From: DASPKW01 sp038244055
Lineage (GTDB): Bacteria > Planctomycetota > Phycisphaerae > Tepidisphaerales > Tepidisphaeraceae
Assembly (NCBI GenBank): GCA_038244055.1
Contig: JBBRTW010000178.1
Location: forward strand, 1 to 13,066
Length of the DNA: 13,066 nucleotides
Direction: 5' to 3'
A model generated the notes under the pieces. That model did no database searches. It worked only from the letters and a program-made list of their open reading frames with translations, and had not been told where the DNA came from. Both the position numbers and the translations under genes were made by a program. Shown one piece after another: positions 1-7,765 of this stretch (the stretch's first letter is position 1; each line of letters starts with the position of its first letter).

Positions 1-515
1 AAGTTGTTGCCGACGTTATTGTGCTGCGGGGGGAAGTAGTAGGACTCGGGCTTGCCTTCCTGGTTGACCAGCTTGGCCTGCGCGGCCGACTGGTGCATGT
101 GGTGGGGGATGGGGCCCATGTTGTCGAAGAATTTGGAGTAGACCGGCCACTTCTTGTATTTGTTGTAAATCGAATCGCCGATGATTTTGCCGCCGAGCTC
201 GGCCACCACATCGGCGAGCGTGAAGCGCTGGCCGGCGTGGACGACATAAGAGAAGCCTTCATCGGGCGTGCGGTTGTCGTTGGCGGCCGGCGTGGTGGAG
301 CCGAACCAGCGCTCATCGATGCCGCCGCGATTCAGGCCGAAGGCATAGGTATCGCGCGGGTCGAGCTTGAGGCGCTTGCCGGGCTGGAGGAAAGAGCGCG
401 GCACCCAGCAGGGTGCGAGGCGGAGCAGGCCGCCATTTTCGGATAGTGCCGCCTCGGCGGCGGATTTGACGTTTGCGGTCAGGGTTTTGAGCTGCTTCAC
501 CGATGTCGCTGGCAT
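1..515 (-). CDS. Cupin / class I phosphomannose isomerase-like protein, N-terminal part (truncated by window edge)
   Basis: An open frame of 171 codons runs from ATG at 515-513 off the left edge, so only the N-terminus is present. GAGGA lies about 8 bases before the ATG, which supports this start. There is no signal peptide, so the product is probably cytoplasmic. A WFGSTTPAAND segment is followed by a GPIPHHMHQ motif with several histidines and a KPESYYFPP motif near the edge. By recollection, this HxH plus KPE-type pattern suits metal-binding cupins related to class I mannose-6-phosphate isomerases, which interconvert mannose-6-P and fructose-6-P. Many planctomycete relatives are only called cupin or hypothetical, so isomerase activity is inference. 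The C-terminal barrel is not visible. A heptamer repeat array lies just upstream of the start. Confidence 0.75.
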   Translation of the reverse strand, partial: MPATSVKQLKTLTANVKSAAEAALSENGGLLRLAPCWVPRSFLQPGKRLKLDPRDTYAFGLNRGGIDERWFGSTTPAANDNRTPDEGFSYVVHAGQRFTLADVVAELGGKIIGDSIYNKYKKWPVYSKFFDNMGPIPHHMHQSAAQAKLVNQEGKPESYYFPPQHNNVGNN

Positions 516-588
516 AGTTTGGTTCCTCGTTTTGTGAGGGCGACAAGTATACGGGAAGCGCGGGGAGGGGGAAGGGGGGCGAAGGCAG

Positions 589-630
589 AAGGATGAAGGA
601 TGAGGGATGAGGGATGAAGGATGAAGGATG
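589..630. repeat. Heptamer tandem repeat (AAGGATG/AGGGATG, 6 units)
   Basis: Six consecutive 7-base units, four AAGGATG and two AGGGATG, occupy 589-630. They lie between the start of the cupin gene and the end of the PEP-CTERM gene, both on the minus strand. The rest of 516-666 is purine-rich and holds no gene. The array would sit in the upstream region of the cupin gene. It is one of two unrelated heptamer arrays in this window. Confidence 0.85.
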
Positions 631-666
631 AGAAGAGGGTTCGGGGTTCAGGGAGGAGCGAGGGCA

Positions 667-1419
667 TCAGGCGGGCTGGCGGGTTCTCGATCGGCGGAGG
701 AGGGAGGTGATGGAGAGGAATGCGATCGCGCTGGCCGCGCCGGGTTCGGGGACGGAGAAAGTGACGGTCAGAGTGGGCGCGGTGGCGGTGTTCTCGCGGG
801 TGTCGAATTGCTTGGCGGAGTTGAATGTGGTTTCATCGCCGGTGAGGGCCCATCCGAAATTGGTGGCGGGGTTGTTGAGCCACGATTGCACATCGGCGAC
901 GAGCGCGGGGGTGGATAGAACCGTATAACTTCCCGCGAATTGCACCGAAACCGCGGCGCTGGGGGTCGAAATGAAATCGCCGCCGGGATTGGTCCAGGCC
1001 GGGGGATTGTTTGCGCTGAAGAAGGGGAAAAGCCAGGTGGCATCGCCATCGGTGGCCGGTCCGCCGCCGCCGCTGGAAGACGAAGTTCCCTCTCCCCAGT
1101 CCCTGGTGAGCCGATGCAGTTGCAGGTCGAATTGTGAATTCAAGAAAGAGCTTTTGGACATGTTCACGGAAAGGGTCACATTGGTGACCACCGCCCCGGC
1201 CGGAGCACTCGATAGATCGAAGGCCATCAATCCACGGCGCGCTCCATGGCTGCCGGTGAGGCCGATGAAAAAGGTCGGCCCGACTCCGTCACTGAGGTCC
1301 CCCGTGGTGCTTTCAAAGAGAGTATTGTCCTTGGAAGGCTGGCGGATCATGGTCCCCGCGCTTGCCCAGGGCGCCCAGACGATCAAGCCCATCAAAATCG
1401 CCCAACTTCGCGTTTTCAT
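667..1419 (-). CDS. DNRLRE-domain secreted protein with PEP-CTERM sorting signal
   Basis: A 250-aa product starts at ATG 1419-1417, with AGGAG about 7 bases upstream. The open frame continues upstream, but that extension has no comparable ribosome site and would bury the signal peptide. Residues 1-21 form a signal peptide (MKTRSWAILMGLIVWAPWASA). Residues of about 25-220 resemble the DNRLRE family of surface proteins: QPSKDNTLFES near the N-terminus, RRGLMAFDLS, LHRLTRDWGEGTS, GDATW, and a late FDTREN segment. The C-terminus carries PEP at about 224-226, then a hydrophobic stretch and an arginine cluster (LLRRSRTR). This is the PEP-CTERM layout recognised by exosortase for surface anchoring. 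The product is probably an exported, surface-sorted structural or adhesive protein. No catalytic residues are evident, and no exosortase is in the window. Confidence 0.88.
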   Translation of the reverse strand: MKTRSWAILMGLIVWAPWASAGTMIRQPSKDNTLFESTTGDLSDGVGPTFFIGLTGSHGARRGLMAFDLSSAPAGAVVTNVTLSVNMSKSSFLNSQFDLQLHRLTRDWGEGTSSSSGGGGPATDGDATWLFPFFSANNPPAWTNPGGDFISTPSAAVSVQFAGSYTVLSTPALVADVQSWLNNPATNFGWALTGDETTFNSAKQFDTRENTATAPTLTVTFSVPEPGAASAIAFLSITSLLRRSRTRQPA

Positions 1420-1522
1420 CGTCCCGCTCCTGAATCCAGACCACATCAATTCCCTGCGCCGCAGCCTACCCGGATTCCGACTGGGCGCAGCACCGCTCCA
1501 TCTCCACGTTACTGGAAAACTC

Positions 1523-1528
1523 ATGATA
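1523..1528 (-). promoter_or_regulatory. Candidate -10 box for the PEP-CTERM gene
   Basis: On the minus strand the hexamer reads TATCAT, about 100 bases upstream of the PEP-CTERM start codon. No convincing -35 box is seen at 16-18 bases. The 17-bp palindrome at 1536-1552 lies where a -35 region would be. This is a weak call from consensus similarity only. Confidence 0.25.
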
Positions 1529-1535
1529 AGACGGT

Positions 1536-1552
1536 GAAATTCCGGGAATTTC
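1536..1552. promoter_or_regulatory. 17-bp perfect palindrome in divergent intergenic region (candidate operator)
   Basis: GAAATTCC-G-GGAATTTC is a perfect 8+1+8 inverted repeat. It lies in the 233-base region between the divergent PEP-CTERM gene (minus) and PSCyt/PSD1 gene (plus). It sits just upstream of a TATCAT hexamer on the minus strand. The symmetry and position suit a dimeric regulator site. The regulator is unknown, and the function is inference. Confidence 0.4.
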
Positions 1553-1652
1553 GGGATGAGGCAAAAAAACTTGCCGCGCTGCGGTTTGAAGAGGCTGGCC
1601 GCACTCAACAGGTGCGATTTGAATTGGGTATCATGGATGCCTCTTACCCGAC

Positions 1653-4451
1653 ATGCTTTCCCTATTTTCCCATTTCGCCCGTCTGATCCGGCCCATCGCC
1701 GTCTGGCTGGGGTCCTGCTTGTGCGCTATCTCCACGTCGGCGGCCGAGCCGGTCGATTTTGCCCGGCAGATTCAGCCGCTGCTCTCGACCGCCTGTTATT
1801 CGTGCCATGGGGCCGATCGCCAGAAGGGTGAACTTCGGCTCGATCTGAAATCGCGCGCGTTCAAGGGCGGGGAATCCGGGGCGGTCATCGTTGCGGGCAA
1901 GCCGGATCAGAGCCTGCTCATTAAGTTGATCGCCGGCCAGGATCCGGACCGGATCATGCCGGCCAAGGGAGATCGGCTGACGGCGGCGCAGGTGGAGTTG
2001 TTCCGCGCCTGGGTCGCGGGCGGCGCGGCCTGGCCCGATGATTCACCCGCCATCGCGGCGGCGGCGGATAAGGCGAATCTCTGGTCGCTGAAGCCGATCG
2101 CCCGGCCGGCGCTGCCGAACGTTCAGCAGACCGATTGGGCGCGCAACGATGTGGATCGATTCATTCTCGCCAAACTTGAAGCCGCCAAGCTCGCGCCCAA
2201 CCCGCAGGCCGAGCGGCGGGCGCTGATTCGGCGGGTCACGTTCGACCTGATCGGCCTGCCGCCCACGCCTTCGGAAGTCGATCAGTTCCTAGCCGACTCA
2301 TCGCCTGATGCCTATGAGAAAGTCGTCGATCGCCTGCTGGCTTCGCCGCGATTTGGGGAGAGATGGGCACGGCATTGGCTGGATATCGTGCGCTTCGCCG
2401 ACAGTCATGGGTTCGAGATGAATCAGCCCCGGCCGGCGGCGTGGCCATATCGCGACTGGGTGATTCAGGCGTTCAACCAGGATTTGCCTTACGACCAGTT
2501 CGTCCGCCAGCAGATCGCGGGCGATGCGCTGGGGGCGGATGCGGCGACGGGTTTTCTGGTGGCCGGGCCGTGGGATCAGGTCAAGAGCCCCGATCCCGGG
2601 CTGACGGCGCAGCAGCGCGCCGATGAACTGCACGATATGGTGGCGGTGACGGGATCGACTTTTCTGGGTCTGACGGTGGGGTGCGCGCGCTGCCACGATC
2701 ATAAATTTGATCCGATCGCGCAATTGGACTATTACCGTTTGACGGCGGTATTCGCGGGGGTGCAGCATGGGGAGCGGAGCATTGTGACGAAAAAGGATTC
2801 ACCGCGGCGGCAGGAGTTGCTGGCGGCGCGGGGGGCGCTGGAAGAAGTGGAGAAGAAGCTGAAGCGATTTCTGCCGGCGGGGGAATCGATGGCGCGCTCT
2901 CCGATTGCTGCGACGATGAACGAAGAGCGTTTCGCAGCCGTGGATGCGCGGTTCGTTCGTTTTACGATCACCGCAAGCAACAATGGTTCGCAGCCCTGCA
3001 TCGACGAGCTGGAAATCTGGTCGGCCGGGGATGCGCCGCGCAATCTGGCGCTGGCGGCCGGCGGGGCGAAGCTGGCCGCATCGGGCACGCTGCCGGGTTA
3101 CGCAATTCACAAGCTCGAACATCTCAACGATGGGCAGTACGGCAATTCGCATAGCTGGATTTCCAACGAAGCGGGGCGCGGCTGGGTGCGGATCGAGTTG
3201 CCGGCGGCGGCGAAGATCGATCGCATCACCTGGGGGCGGGACCGCGAGGGGAAGCTGGTCGATCGCGTGCCAACGGAATATGCGATCGAGGTGGCCGATA
3301 AAGTTGCGGGGCCATGGCGGAGCGTGGCGCGATCGACGGATCATGCGGCGGCCGGGAAGCCTGCTCCTTATGTCGCTAAAACCGATGCCGAGAAATCGGA
3401 GCTTGCGAAATTGCTCGCGGAGCAGAAGACGGCGAAAGAAACGGTCCGACGACTCGCTGAAGAGGATAAAATTTACGCCGGGAAATTCGTGCAACCCGGA
3501 CCGACTCATCGCCTGTTTCGCGGCGATCCGCTGGCACCCAAGGAGGCGGTCACGCCCGGTGGTTTGTCGGCGGTCCATCCCGCGCTGGATCTGCCGGCCG
3601 ATGCGCCCGAGCAGCAGCGGCGAATCGCGCTGGCGAACTGGATGACCCGCCCGGAGAACTCCCTGCTGGCGCGGGTGATCGTCAATCGCCTCTGGCATTA
3701 TCATTTCGGCAACGGCATCGTCGCCACGCCTTCGGATTTCGGGCATATGGGCGCTCGGCCGACGCATCCGGAGTTGCTCGATTATCTGGCATCGGAGTTG
3801 ATCAAGAACGGCTGGCATCTCAAGGCGATTCACCGGCTGATCGTGACTTCGGCGGCATACCGGCAATCATCGGCGATCCGCGCGGAGGCGCAGGCGGTGG
3901 ATGCGGGGGCCGCGCTGCTCTGGCGCTATCCGGCCAGGCGGTTGGAGGCCGAGGCGCTGCGGGATTCGATCCTGGCAATTTCGGGGAAGCTGGATCTGAC
4001 GATGGGCGGGCCGGGGTTCGATCTCTTCAAGGCCAACACCAATTATGTGCGCGTCTATGAGCCGCGCGAGGATTTTGGACCCGAGCAGTTTCGGCGGATG
4101 ATCTACCAGCATAAGCCGCGCATGCGCGCGGATGGCGTTTTCGCCGCGTTCGATTGCCCCGATGCAGGGCAGACCCAGCCGCGCCGGCCGGTCTCGACGA
4201 CGCCATTGCAGGCGCTCAATCTGCTCAACAGTCAATTCATCCTGCAGCAGGCGGAGTTCTTCGCGCAGCGGCTGGCGCGGGAGGCGGGGGATGATCCGGG
4301 CGCGCAGGTGAGGCTGGCATTTGTCATTGCATTCGCCCGGCCGCCTGAGAATGCGGAAACGGCGGCGTCCATCGAGTTGATTCGCGCGCATGGTCTGCCC
4401 GCATTCTGCCGCGCTCTCTTTAACGCCAATGAGGGGGTCTATGTCCACTGA
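1653..4451 (+). CDS. PSCyt1-PSCyt2-PSD1 (DUF1549/DUF1553) exported cytochrome-like protein
   Basis: The product is 932 aa. Residues 1-30 form a signal peptide ending in a CAISTSAAEP-like cleavage region. A planctomycete cytochrome C domain (PSCyt1) follows, with the heme-type motif CYSCH at 48-52. DUF1549 (PSCyt2) spans about 165-370 and has a second CxxCH-type motif, CARCHDHKFDP, at 344. Residues of about 430-565 look like an inserted discoidin (F5/8 type C)-like domain (RFVRFTITASNN, DELEIW, GWVRIELP). DUF1553 (PSD1) spans about 655-910 and includes LANWMTRPENSLLARVIVNRLW and a PVSTTPLQALNLLN motif. No clear Shine-Dalgarno precedes ATG 1653, but the signal peptide fixes the start. The gene overlaps the DUF1501 gene by 11 bases. 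The pairing is typical of Planctomycetota. Proteins of this kind are exported, but their biochemical activity is not established. Confidence 0.95.
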   Translation: MLSLFSHFARLIRPIAVWLGSCLCAISTSAAEPVDFARQIQPLLSTACYSCHGADRQKGELRLDLKSRAFKGGESGAVIVAGKPDQSLLIKLIAGQDPDRIMPAKGDRLTAAQVELFRAWVAGGAAWPDDSPAIAAAADKANLWSLKPIARPALPNVQQTDWARNDVDRFILAKLEAAKLAPNPQAERRALIRRVTFDLIGLPPTPSEVDQFLADSSPDAYEKVVDRLLASPRFGERWARHWLDIVRFADSHGFEMNQPRPAAWPYRDWVIQAFNQDLPYDQFVRQQIAGDALGADAATGFLVAGPWDQVKSPDPGLTAQQRADELHDMVAVTGSTFLGLTVGCARCHDHKFDPIAQLDYYRLTAVFAGVQHGERSIVTKKDSPRRQELLAARGALEEVEKKLKRFLPAGESMARSPIAATMNEERFAAVDARFVRFTITASNNGSQPCIDELEIWSAGDAPRNLALAAGGAKLAASGTLPGYAIHKLEHLNDGQYGNSHSWISNEAGRGWVRIELPAAAKIDRITWGRDREGKLVDRVPTEYAIEVADKVAGPWRSVARSTDHAAAGKPAPYVAKTDAEKSELAKLLAEQKTAKETVRRLAEEDKIYAGKFVQPGPTHRLFRGDPLAPKEAVTPGGLSAVHPALDLPADAPEQQRRIALANWMTRPENSLLARVIVNRLWHYHFGNGIVATPSDFGHMGARPTHPELLDYLASELIKNGWHLKAIHRLIVTSAAYRQSSAIRAEAQAVDAGAALLWRYPARRLEAEALRDSILAISGKLDLTMGGPGFDLFKANTNYVRVYEPREDFGPEQFRRMIYQHKPRMRADGVFAAFDCPDAGQTQPRRPVSTTPLQALNLLNSQFILQQAEFFAQRLAREAGDDPGAQVRLAFVIAFARPPENAETAASIELIRAHGLPAFCRALFNANEGVYVH

Positions 4452-5913
4452 CCTGTCCCATACCGGCCGCGCGCTGCTGGACCGCCGGGCTTTTCTCGGC
4501 GGCTCGCTGGGCGGACTCGCGGGTATCGCGCTGGCGGGTTTGCTGCGCGATCAGAAATTGCTCGGGGCCGAGCCGGTGCGCCCGCTGATCCGCGCCAACG
4601 CGCCGCTGGCGGCCCGGCCGGCGCATTTCGCGCCGCGGGCGAAAAAGGTGCTGGTCATCTTCTGCTCGGGCGCGCTCTCGCACCTGGACACGTTCGATTA
4701 CAAACCCGAACTCATCCGCCGCGCTGGCACTCCCCTGCCCGGCTCGGACAAGCTCATCACCTTCCAGGGGGAACAGGGGATGCTCACCGCGCCGCTCTAC
4801 TCCTTCAAGCCGCGCGGTCGCTCGGGGAAGATGATCTCCGATCTGCTGCCCAATCTCGCCAATCTCGCCGATGAGATGTGCTTCATCCACTCGATGACCG
4901 CCAAGTCGAACACGCACGGACCGGCCGAGAACCAGATGGGAACGGGCTACACGCTCGAAGGGTTTCCCTCGATGGGGGCGTGGGTTTCCTACGCGCTGGG
5001 ATGCGAGGCGGGCGACCTGCCGGCGTTTGTGGCGATACCCGATCCGCGCGGGGTGCCGCAGACCGGGGCGGCGCAGTGGGCGGCCGGTTTTCTGCCGGCC
5101 GTCTTCCAGGGCACGGCGTTCAATGCCGACAGGCCGATCCCGCATCTGGCGCGGCCGGATTCGATCGCGCCGGCGGCGGATGTCGCCAGCCGCGATTTTT
5201 TGAAGCTCCTCAACGATCGCCATCTCGAACAGCATCCCGGCGATACCGCGCTGGCGGCGCGGATCGCATCGTATGAACTGGCCGGGCGCATGCAGTTGTC
5301 GGCGGCGGAGGTGGGCGATCTCTCGAAAGAGTCGGCCGCCACGCTCGATCTCTACGGCGCGAACGATCCCAACAAGCTCAAGGCCGGTTTCGCGCGCAAT
5401 TGCATTCTCGCGCGGCGGTTACTCGAGCGCGGAGTGCGCTTCGTCCAACTCTTTAATGGCGCGTACGCGATGGGCGAGGGGGTGGGCAACTGGGATGGGC
5501 ATAAATCGCTCAAAAAGCAGTACGATGTTCACGGGCCGATCATCGATCAGCCGGCCGCGGCGCTGCTGAGCGATCTCAAATCGCGCGGGCTGCTCGATGA
5601 GACGCTGGTGCTCTTCACGACCGAGTTCGGGCGCATGCCCACCTTCCAGAAAGGCGCATCGGGGCGCGATCACAACCCGCGCGGGTTCACGGTCTGGATG
5701 GCCGGCGCGGGGGTCAAACATGCGTTCTCGCATGGATCAACCGATGATTTCGGCTATCAGGCGGCCGAATCTCCGGCAACCATCTACGACCTCCATGCGA
5801 CCCTGCTGCATCTGCTCGGCTTGGATCACGAGCGGCTCAGCTTCTATCACAATGGCATCGAGCGCCGGCTGACGGATGTGCATGGGCACGTCATCCGCGA
5901 GGTTCTGGCGTGA
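4441..5913 (+). CDS. DUF1501 family protein with Tat-type signal
   Basis: The product is 490 aa. The start at ATG 4441 is chosen because GAGGGGG precedes it by a few bases and because it places a twin-arginine signal near the N-terminus (DRRAFLGG at about 14-21, then a glycine-rich hydrophobic stretch). An upstream ATG at 4390 is open but would lie deep inside the preceding gene. Family features include VLVIFCSGALSHLDTFDYKP, GPAENQMGTGY, a central DGHKSLKKQYDVHGP segment, TTEFGRMP, GRDHNPRGFTVWMAG and a final TIYDLHATLLHLLGLDHE. DUF1501 proteins have an alkaline phosphatase/sulfatase-like fold and are very abundant in planctomycetes next to PSCyt/PSD1 genes. Substrates are not known. The 11-base overlap with the upstream gene implies translational coupling. 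The gene converges with the next gene with one base between stop codons. Confidence 0.95.
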   Translation: MSTDLSHTGRALLDRRAFLGGSLGGLAGIALAGLLRDQKLLGAEPVRPLIRANAPLAARPAHFAPRAKKVLVIFCSGALSHLDTFDYKPELIRRAGTPLPGSDKLITFQGEQGMLTAPLYSFKPRGRSGKMISDLLPNLANLADEMCFIHSMTAKSNTHGPAENQMGTGYTLEGFPSMGAWVSYALGCEAGDLPAFVAIPDPRGVPQTGAAQWAAGFLPAVFQGTAFNADRPIPHLARPDSIAPAADVASRDFLKLLNDRHLEQHPGDTALAARIASYELAGRMQLSAAEVGDLSKESAATLDLYGANDPNKLKAGFARNCILARRLLERGVRFVQLFNGAYAMGEGVGNWDGHKSLKKQYDVHGPIIDQPAAALLSDLKSRGLLDETLVLFTTEFGRMPTFQKGASGRDHNPRGFTVWMAGAGVKHAFSHGSTDDFGYQAAESPATIYDLHATLLHLLGLDHERLSFYHNGIERRLTDVHGHVIREVLA

Positions 5914-5914
5914 G

Positions 5915-6550
5915 CTATTTCCCGGCCTGGGCGATGCGGCGGTAATAGTCTTCGGTGAGCTTCTGATACTTGGGGGAAATCTGCTCGGTCGAGCCTTCGA
6001 TGCCCGCCTTGACGGTGCGCGGGCTGATCTGCATGAAGACTTCGGAGCAGTCCTCGAAGCGGACCGGCTTCTTGGCCGGCTGGGTGGCGGCGCTGCTGAC
6101 GGAGGATTTGTCGCCCGGGGATTTGGCATCGACGGGGGCGATCGGCGGGTTGACCTTGGCCTTGCCGGGATCATCGCCGGGTTCGGCCGGGGCGGTCGGG
6201 CCGTCTTCCACCGGGCCATCCTTCGGCGACCGGCGCTTCTTGTTCATGTGATCGATCAGGGCATCGAGGTCCTCGAGAATGCGCTGCTGGATGAGCTGAG
6301 TTCCCGGGCCGGCATCGAGATCCTTGCCCAGTCGTTTGGCGGATTCGGCCATGCGGTCGCTCAGCCGCGCGTTGGGGCCGACGGGGCCGGTGCCGAGCAG
6401 ATCGCGCAGGTCATCGCGCGAGTCGATCTTCTCGCGGGCCTCTTTGGAGGCGGGGCGGGCTTCATCGGCGGTGGCGAAACCGGTGATGAAAAAGGCGCAG
6501 AACAATACCGCGGACGCCGCGAGGGCGCCTGAGAATTTTTGAGGCTTCAT
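5915..6550 (-). CDS. Secreted conserved hypothetical protein (planctomycete type)
   Basis: The product is 211 aa from ATG 6550-6548. GGAG lies about 10 bases upstream, which is somewhat far. The start is supported by a clear signal peptide (residues 1-28, cleavage near GFATA/DEA). After it come a charged helical segment with an LSDRMAESAKRLG...TQLIQQRILEDLDALIDHM pattern (about 60-105), a Pro/Asp/Lys-rich low-complexity linker (about 106-160), and a conserved-looking C-terminal segment ending YQKLTEDYYRRIAQ. By recollection, similar exported proteins with an LDELI helix and a YYR-type end occur across planctomycetes without known function. No enzyme motif is visible. Its stop codon lies one base from the stop of the convergent DUF1501 gene, so neither gene has room for a separate terminator there. 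Confidence 0.8.
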   Translation of the reverse strand: MKPQKFSGALAASAVLFCAFFITGFATADEARPASKEAREKIDSRDDLRDLLGTGPVGPNARLSDRMAESAKRLGKDLDAGPGTQLIQQRILEDLDALIDHMNKKRRSPKDGPVEDGPTAPAEPGDDPGKAKVNPPIAPVDAKSPGDKSSVSSAATQPAKKPVRFEDCSEVFMQISPRTVKAGIEGSTEQISPKYQKLTEDYYRRIAQAGK

Positions 6551-6625
6551 GTTGGGTGATCTCCAACCTAAATCATGCGGAGAGCGGTGGAAAGTTGCAC
6601 CTGCCTTGTGACCAGGTTTCCCGCC

Positions 6626-6731
6626 GTCATCTTGAGCGCAGCGAAACATCTTGCCGCGCCCGTGCTGGGTCGTTCCAAAGTTGACGGGCCACAAATGAGC
6701 GGCTTGATCCTTCGGAGTACCTCAGGATGAC
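6626..6731. repeat. Inverted-repeat element of TCATCCTGAG type (MITE/REP-like), about 106 bp
   Basis: The left end reads GTCATCTTGAG (6626-6636) and the right end CTCAGGATGAC (6721-6731). These are reverse complements with one mismatch. Inside each end sit further related blocks: GCGCAGCGAAACATCTTG on the left and GATCCTTCGGAGTACC on the right. Motifs of this kind recur between genes in many environmental bacterial genomes, which I state from recollection. The right end overlaps the 3' end of the ThuA gene and provides its final codons (V-S-S) and stop. No transposase is encoded, so if mobile it would have to be mobilised in trans. Confidence 0.65.
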
Positions 6732-7465
6732 ACCGGTTTCTCTGTTTGCGTCGAGCCCAACGCGCGATGTCCGAACGCGATTTCTTTCACCGGCCCGCTC
6801 GGCCTGGCCCAGCGGGCGGCGTTGACGATGACGCGCTGGACGGCGGGGTGGTGATAGGTGGGGAAGGTTTCGTGGCCCGGCCGGAAGTAAACGACTTTGC
6901 CAGCCCCGCGGGTCCAGGTCATGCCGGAGCGGAAGACTTCACCACCTTCGAAACTCGAAATCAGGAACGTGCATTCGGGCTCGGGGATGTCGAAGTATTC
7001 TCCGTACATCTCCTCGCGCTCGATGATGAAATGATCGTCGATGCCTTCCAAAATCGGGTGGCCTGGGCGGGTGATCCAGAGTGTCTCGCGTTCGCCATCA
7101 TCGCGCCATTTGAGGCTGCAACTCGTGCCCATCAGCCGCTTGAAGATTTTCGAATAGTGCCCCGAATGCAGAACCACCAGGCCCATCCCCGCCAGCACGC
7201 GATGATGGACCCGATCGACGACCGCATCGGCCACCTCGCCGTGATAGCCGTGGCCCCACCAGGTCAGGACATCGGTGTTGCTGATGACTTCTTCGCTCAG
7301 CCCATGCGCGGGTTCATCGAGCGTGGCAGTGCGAACCTCGAATCCACCGGCCGCCGCCAATGCCCCGGCGATCGCGCCGTGGATGCCATCGGGGTAAACC
7401 TCGGCCACGCCGGGCTTGGTCTTTTCGTGGCGGCCTTCGTTCCAGACAGTGACGCGAATGAGCAT
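6722..7465 (-). CDS. thuA: ThuA-like domain protein (trehalose-utilisation family)
   Basis: The product is 247 aa from the ATG that begins MLIRVTVWNEGRHE, the usual ThuA N-terminus. The frame is open for 62 more codons upstream, but these come from a CACAGAT-type repeat and are not expected to be coding. Family features are VWNEGRHE, YPDGIHGAIA, LTWWGHGYHGEV, VLHSGHYSKIFKRLMGT, CSLKWRDDGERE, HPI and VVYFRPGHETFPTYHHPAVQRVI. The fold is glutamine amidotransferase-like. In rhizobia, ThuA and ThuB act in trehalose degradation. The substrate here is unknown. There is no signal peptide, so the protein is probably cytoplasmic. No Shine-Dalgarno is visible; a run of C's precedes the ATG. The last three residues and stop lie within the adjacent inverted-repeat element. 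The gene stands alone, with no same-strand partner. Confidence 0.92.
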   Translation of the reverse strand: MLIRVTVWNEGRHEKTKPGVAEVYPDGIHGAIAGALAAAGGFEVRTATLDEPAHGLSEEVISNTDVLTWWGHGYHGEVADAVVDRVHHRVLAGMGLVVLHSGHYSKIFKRLMGTSCSLKWRDDGERETLWITRPGHPILEGIDDHFIIEREEMYGEYFDIPEPECTFLISSFEGGEVFRSGMTWTRGAGKVVYFRPGHETFPTYHHPAVQRVIVNAARWARPSGPVKEIAFGHRALGSTQTEKPVSS

Positions 7466-7496
7466 GGGGGGAATTTTGCCACAGAGAAACACATTT

Positions 7497-7627
7497 GCCA
7501 CAGATAAGCACAGATGAACACAGATAGTCGAAGCTCTGGTTTCAACATCCCTGAGAAACGAAAAAGGTTCGAAGTCCGTTCTTTTCTCTTTTTTTTCATC
7601 TGTGCCCCATCTGTGCTCATCCGTGGC
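7497..7627. repeat. Inverted-repeat element of CACAGAT type (MITE/REP-like), about 130 bp
   Basis: The left arm (about 7497-7526) has three CACAGAT blocks beginning GCCACAGATAAG. The right arm (about 7596-7627) carries ATCTGTG, ATCTGTG and ATCCGTGGC in the opposite sense. A lower-GC, T-rich middle separates them. A further partial unit (CCACAGAGAAACACA) extends towards 7479. Families with CACAGAT/ATCTGTG arms are common intergenic repeats in environmental genomes (recollection). The element fills the region directly upstream of the ThuA start, where its promoter and ribosome site would be expected. The remaining gap, 7628-7765, leads into the pseudopilin gene and shows no clear promoter. Confidence 0.7.
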
Positions 7628-7765
7628 AAAAACGCCTTGTCGGTGGACCACCCACTTTCGGGTCTCGAAAAAATATGGAATCTAGCCCGCCCTGTGTTAT
7701 GTTTGCGCTTAGTGGCGGCGGCCGGGTGGCTGTAGGCATCTTTCCCGCCGGTTCAGGTTCGGCTT

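Noticed and set aside
21..446. 141-codon plus-strand frame at the left edge
   Set aside because: It is antisense to the cupin-like gene, which has recognisable motifs and a ribosome site.
2799..3866. 355-codon open frame on the minus strand inside the PSCyt/PSD1 gene
   Set aside because: It is antisense to a well-supported gene, is arginine-rich without domains, and reflects high GC only.
4390..4440. Upstream start for the DUF1501 protein
   Set aside because: It would extend well into the PSCyt/PSD1 gene and displace the Tat signal; the start at 4441 has GAGGGGG before it.
7466..7651. N-terminal extension of ThuA by 62 codons
   Set aside because: The extra codons translate the CACAGAT repeat (including an ICVHLCLSV peptide) and the ThuA family begins at MLIRVTVWNEG.
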